A program made the translations under genes and the position numbers. Of a stretch of 55,045 bases of DNA, positions 52,984 through 55,045 are shown piece by piece. The notes beneath the pieces are model-generated. The model did no database searches. It was not told where the DNA came from and was given only the letters and a program-made list of their open reading frames with translations. Numbering within the stretch: position 1 is the stretch's first letter; the number at the start of each line of letters is the position of its first letter. This DNA is from Elusimicrobiota bacterium (GTDB lineage: Bacteria > Elusimicrobiota > Elusimicrobia > UBA1565). Location of the stretch: positions 1-55,045 of the forward strand of contig JACPXC010000012.1 in NCBI GenBank assembly GCA_016196755.1, given 5' to 3'.

Positions 52984-53754
52984 CCCGTGGGTGATGGCGC
53001 CGTCGACGACGATCTGGGCGCCTGAGACGTAGCCGGCGCGCTCCGAGCACAGGAAGGCGATGACGTCGCCGATCTCCTCGGGCTTGGCCAGCCGCCGGAC
53101 CGGCACGGCCAGGGCGGCGCGCTTGCGCTCCTCGTCGATGTGGAGGCCGCTCTTATGGGCGCGGATCTCCAACAGATGCGTCTGGCGGTCGGTGTCGGTG
53201 GACCCGGGCAGGACGCAGTTGACGGTGATGCCGTGGGGCCCCAGCTCCTTGGCCTGCAGGCGGCTCATGGCGCCGAGGCCGGCGCGCAGGGTCGACGAGA
53301 TCGAGAGGACGGGGTCGGGGTCCTTGGCGACGAGGGACGTGATATGGACGATGCGGCCCCACTTGGCTTCCTTCATCTGGGGCGAGGCCAGGGCCACCAT
53401 GCGCACGGCGTTGAGCACGGTGTTGTCGAAGCCCTTCTGCCACTGCTCCTCGGTCAGATCGCCGATGAGACCGGCGGCCGGGCCGCCGGTGTTGGTGACG
53501 ATGATCTGGGGAGGCCCCAAGGTACCGGTCGTGGCCTTGAACCAAGTCTCGATGTCGGCTTTGGAGGCCACGTCGCAGCGCACGGCCATGTGGGGGGCGC
53601 CCAGCGTGGCGGCGGCCTCCTTGATGCGGTTGGCGTCGAGGCCGCAGATGGAGACCTTGGCGCCTTCCCTCGCAAGAGACTGAGCGGCGGCCAGGCCGAT
53701 GCCGCGCGTGGCGGCGGCGACCATGGCGACTTTGCCTTTGATTCCTAAGTCCAT
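52975..53754 (-). CDS. Atypical short-chain dehydrogenase/reductase lacking the YxxxK pair
   Basis: A 259-residue SDR with a cofactor-binding motif A-A-A-T-R-G-I-G-L (a variant of TGxxxGIG), N-T-G-G-P in place of NNAG, and catalytic-type Ser140 (H-I-T-S). At the position of the catalytic Tyr-x-x-x-Lys it reads S153-S-T-L-R157-A-G, so both residues are replaced. This variant belongs to the L-S-x-x-x-R-A-G subgroup of FabG-like proteins. The C-terminal V-S-G-A-Q-I-V-V-D-G-A is normal. Ordinary Tyr-based hydride transfer is therefore doubtful. GATAAT lies six bases before the ATG, with TTGACC 17 bases further upstream. Confidence 0.88.
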   Translation of the reverse strand: MDLGIKGKVAMVAAATRGIGLAAAQSLAREGAKVSICGLDANRIKEAAATLGAPHMAVRCDVASKADIETWFKATTGTLGPPQIIVTNTGGPAAGLIGDLTEEQWQKGFDNTVLNAVRMVALASPQMKEAKWGRIVHITSLVAKDPDPVLSISSTLRAGLGAMSRLQAKELGPHGITVNCVLPGSTDTDRQTHLLEIRAHKSGLHIDEERKRAALAVPVRRLAKPEEIGDVIAFLCSERAGYVSGAQIVVDGAITHGLG

Positions 53755-53760
53755 GCGGGG

Positions 53761-53789
53761 ATTATCGGGCTTATGGACGGCGGGGTCAA
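53761..53789 (-). promoter_or_regulatory. Complete promoter TTGACC-N17-GATAAT for the SDR gene
   Basis: On the minus strand the -35 TTGACC (53789-53784) and -10 GATAAT (53766-53761) are 17 bases apart, and the -10 ends six bases before the ATG. This is the best two-box promoter seen here and supports leaderless transcription. Confidence 0.65.
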
Positions 53790-53902
53790 ACCAGCTTCTT
53801 GCGCTCTTTCTGGACCTTCTCGCGGATGGACTCGCGCAGCTCCTGGATGGTGGGAGGCTTCGGGCGCTTCCACGGGCTGGCCTTGGGCTTGTTCTTGAGC
53901 AT
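53786..53902 (-). CDS. 38-residue highly basic small ORF
   Basis: A short ORF of 38 residues beginning M-L-K-N-K-P-K-A-S-P-W-K-R-P-K-P and ending in a charged helix (I-Q-E-L-R-E-S-I-R-E-K-V-Q-K-E-R-K-K-L-V). GGAG lies five bases before the ATG, and the frame is free of stops in an otherwise empty gap. A small nucleic-acid-binding or ribosome-associated protein is conceivable. The stop overlaps the -35 box of the SDR gene. Evidence is limited to the start context and composition. Confidence 0.45.
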   Translation of the reverse strand: MLKNKPKASPWKRPKPPTIQELRESIREKVQKERKKLV

Positions 53903-54029
53903 AGGGGCTCCGAGCGAATTGGATTTACGCCCGATGATTATCGGAGCTTAGGGGGGCCGGCGGTATAGAGGGGCGGTGAATTTTTTTCAACACCGCATGG
54001 ACTATGGGGCGAGGTTTGCGCGCACCCGT

Positions 54030-54878
54030 TCAGTGCGGGTAGAGGACGGTGTTGACCGTGGCGATCCGGACCGCGGGGTCCTTCGCGACCTCGTCGCGGT
54101 AGTCTCTCGTGCCCTTGTCCGCCGGGACGAGGATCTTGACGATCGGCGGGTAGCCGGGCTCGTCCATGATGACGCCGCCGATGCGAAAGCCCTTCTTCGC
54201 CGCCCAGGCCTCGACGTCGACGGCCGGCTCGAAGGCGACGACGAGCTCGCCGGAGACGAATCGCATGCCGGTCGTGCCGTCTTCGATGGTCGTCGCCCGC
54301 GTCCAGCGCGCCCTCTCGGCCGGCGACTCTTCGACGGACAGCTGCGGCGCGTTCGGCGCCTCGACGTAGGCCGGCGTCAGTCCAAACGGCGCGCGCAGCG
54401 TCAGCGTCTGGCCGCCGTAGGCGTAGAGCTTGATCCGGTCGGACTCGATCTCGACGGTGAACTCGAAGACGTCGCCGGCCGCAAGCTTCGTCGGGACCGG
54501 GTTCGCCGCGGGTGTGATCGGGATGGTCCGGACGGGCTCGGGCCCGCGCACGAGGCGCACGGCCCAGTCCCCGAGGTCGTTGGGCACGTCGATGTCCTCG
54601 AGAGCGGTGTAGCGCCCGCGCAAGGTGGCCTTCTCGCCGGCCTTCATCGGTTCGTCGGGAACGCCTTCGAGCGTCATGACCGCCGACGGCCACCTCGTCG
54701 TCGCATCCGGCCTCCAGTCCGGCGCCACCGGAGAGCCCTCGATCCCGCTCGGATGCATGCGCTCGCTGGCTTCGCGCGCGTTCTGGAGCAGCGTGGAGAC
54801 GTCGGGCATCGGCGGCAGGGCCGACTGGGCCCGCGCGGAGGAGGCGGAAAGAAGCAAGACGACGAAGATGGCGTTCAT
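54030..54878 (-). CDS. Secreted protein with inhibitor-I9/propeptide-like C terminus
   Basis: A 282-residue protein with a signal peptide (M-N-A-I-F-V-V-L-L-L-S-A-S-S-A-R-A-Q-S). A middle beta-rich domain (about 60-175) contains M-T-L-E-G-V-P-D-E-P-M-K-A-G-E-K-A and I-T-P-A-A-N-P-V. The C-terminal 75 residues (G-E-L-V-V-A-F-E-P, then V-A-K-D-P-A-V-R-I-A-T-V-N) resemble subtilase propeptide/inhibitor I9-like folds, though no protease domain follows. It might act as a stand-alone inhibitor or chaperone, which is speculative. TAGGCT, a poor -10, ends six bases before the ATG. Confidence 0.7.
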   Translation of the reverse strand: MNAIFVVLLLSASSARAQSALPPMPDVSTLLQNAREASERMHPSGIEGSPVAPDWRPDATTRWPSAVMTLEGVPDEPMKAGEKATLRGRYTALEDIDVPNDLGDWAVRLVRGPEPVRTIPITPAANPVPTKLAAGDVFEFTVEIESDRIKLYAYGGQTLTLRAPFGLTPAYVEAPNAPQLSVEESPAERARWTRATTIEDGTTGMRFVSGELVVAFEPAVDVEAWAAKKGFRIGGVIMDEPGYPPIVKILVPADKGTRDYRDEVAKDPAVRIATVNTVLYPH

Positions 54879-54884
54879 ACCCCT

Positions 54885-54890
54885 AGCCTA
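54885..54890 (-). promoter_or_regulatory. Possible -10 element (TAGGCT) for the 54878 gene
   Basis: On the minus strand TAGGCT matches only the TANNNT frame and ends six bases before the ATG. Confidence 0.25.
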
Positions 54891-54936
54891 CGAGAATCGC
54901 GGCGGTGGTACGCCGTAAGGCCGTGCATTACCAGCG

Positions 54937-55045
54937 GGTGCGAGTCCCGTCCGGGCAGGCGTCGGAGCGCCCGGTAGCAGGCCCCAGCAGCGGAGGGAAA
55001 CCTCCGGTGCCGAGTGGGGCGTCAAGAGCCTCCTACGGGAGGGAG
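54937..55045 (+). mobile_element. 5' end of a probable group II intron (continues past the window)
   Basis: The sequence starts with GTGCG, the group II 5' splice consensus. It folds into nested GC-rich stems: CCGGGC with GCCCGG, GCCCC (54981-54985) with GGGGC (55016-55020), enclosing CGGAGG-GAAA-CCTCCG (54991-55006, a GNRA tetraloop). Then comes CCTCC-TACG-GGAGG (55029-55042). This density of capped hairpins after GTGCG suits intron domain I of bacterial retroelement introns. No reverse-transcriptase sequence is visible because the window ends. Confidence 0.55.

Noticed and set aside
54928-54955. tRNA T-arm-like GGTGCGAGTCCCGTCC
   Set aside because: No cloverleaf with anticodon or D-arm can be drawn around it; the GTGCG start and later hairpins fit a group II intron better.

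Overview
This is a GC-rich, gene-dense bacterial chromosome segment. The content points to a didermic bacterium with a large secretome: many Sec signal peptides, a Tsp/Prc protease, an M16 peptidase and the TIGR03546/TIGR03545 pair. The style of the secreted proteins (signal peptide, A-x-A-Q-V junction, then a long Ala/Pro/Val-rich stretch) and the TIGR03545/03546 pair suggest to me a GC-rich member of Elusimicrobiota. That is an inference; no rRNA or tRNA gene is present to confirm it.

Layout. 1-4.5 kb: serpin, GNAT acetyltransferase, secreted zincin-like protein and two small secreted proteins. 4.5-8.8 kb: mutS-mutL on the minus strand. 9.0-12.8 kb: a caleosin-family protein with a secretory leader, an unknown protein and rimO. 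12.8-16.3 kb (minus): secreted FGE/SUMF-like protein, then a lipase-like hydrolase followed closely by a long-chain acyl-CoA synthetase. 16.7-29.0 kb (plus): a four-gene operon of acyl-CoA dehydrogenase, a single-chain thiolase/enoyl-CoA hydratase/hydroxyacyl-CoA dehydrogenase, an unrecognised 789-aa protein and an acyltransferase/acyl-ACP synthetase. All four carry a signal-peptide-like N terminus and a 120-200 residue low-complexity linker. 29-43.5 kb: TPR-Ser/Thr kinase, glycoside-hydrolase-like protein, FAD oxidoreductase, hydrolases, a tandem PC4-domain protein, membrane proteins, the TIGR03546/03545 pair and prc. 43.55-44.67 kb: a RAYT (Y1 transposase) element bounded by perfect 31-bp inverted repeats. 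44.7-53.0 kb: a heme operon (hemE-hemH-hemY) continuing into a DUF155-like protein, an M16 peptidase and an alpha/beta hydrolase. 53-55 kb: an atypical SDR, a 38-aa basic ORF and a secreted protein. The last ~110 bases look like the 5' end of a group II intron.

The main discovery candidate is the lipid region (9.0-29.0 kb). Caleosins bind lipid droplets in plants and fungi. Here one lies near a lipase, an acyl-CoA synthetase and a full set of beta-oxidation activities whose enzymes look exported or membrane-tethered, while the neighbouring acyl-CoA synthetase has no leader and acts as an internal control. A second theme is promoter design: many genes outside operons have a TANNNT -10 box only 5-10 bases before the start codon and no Shine-Dalgarno sequence, which implies leaderless transcripts.
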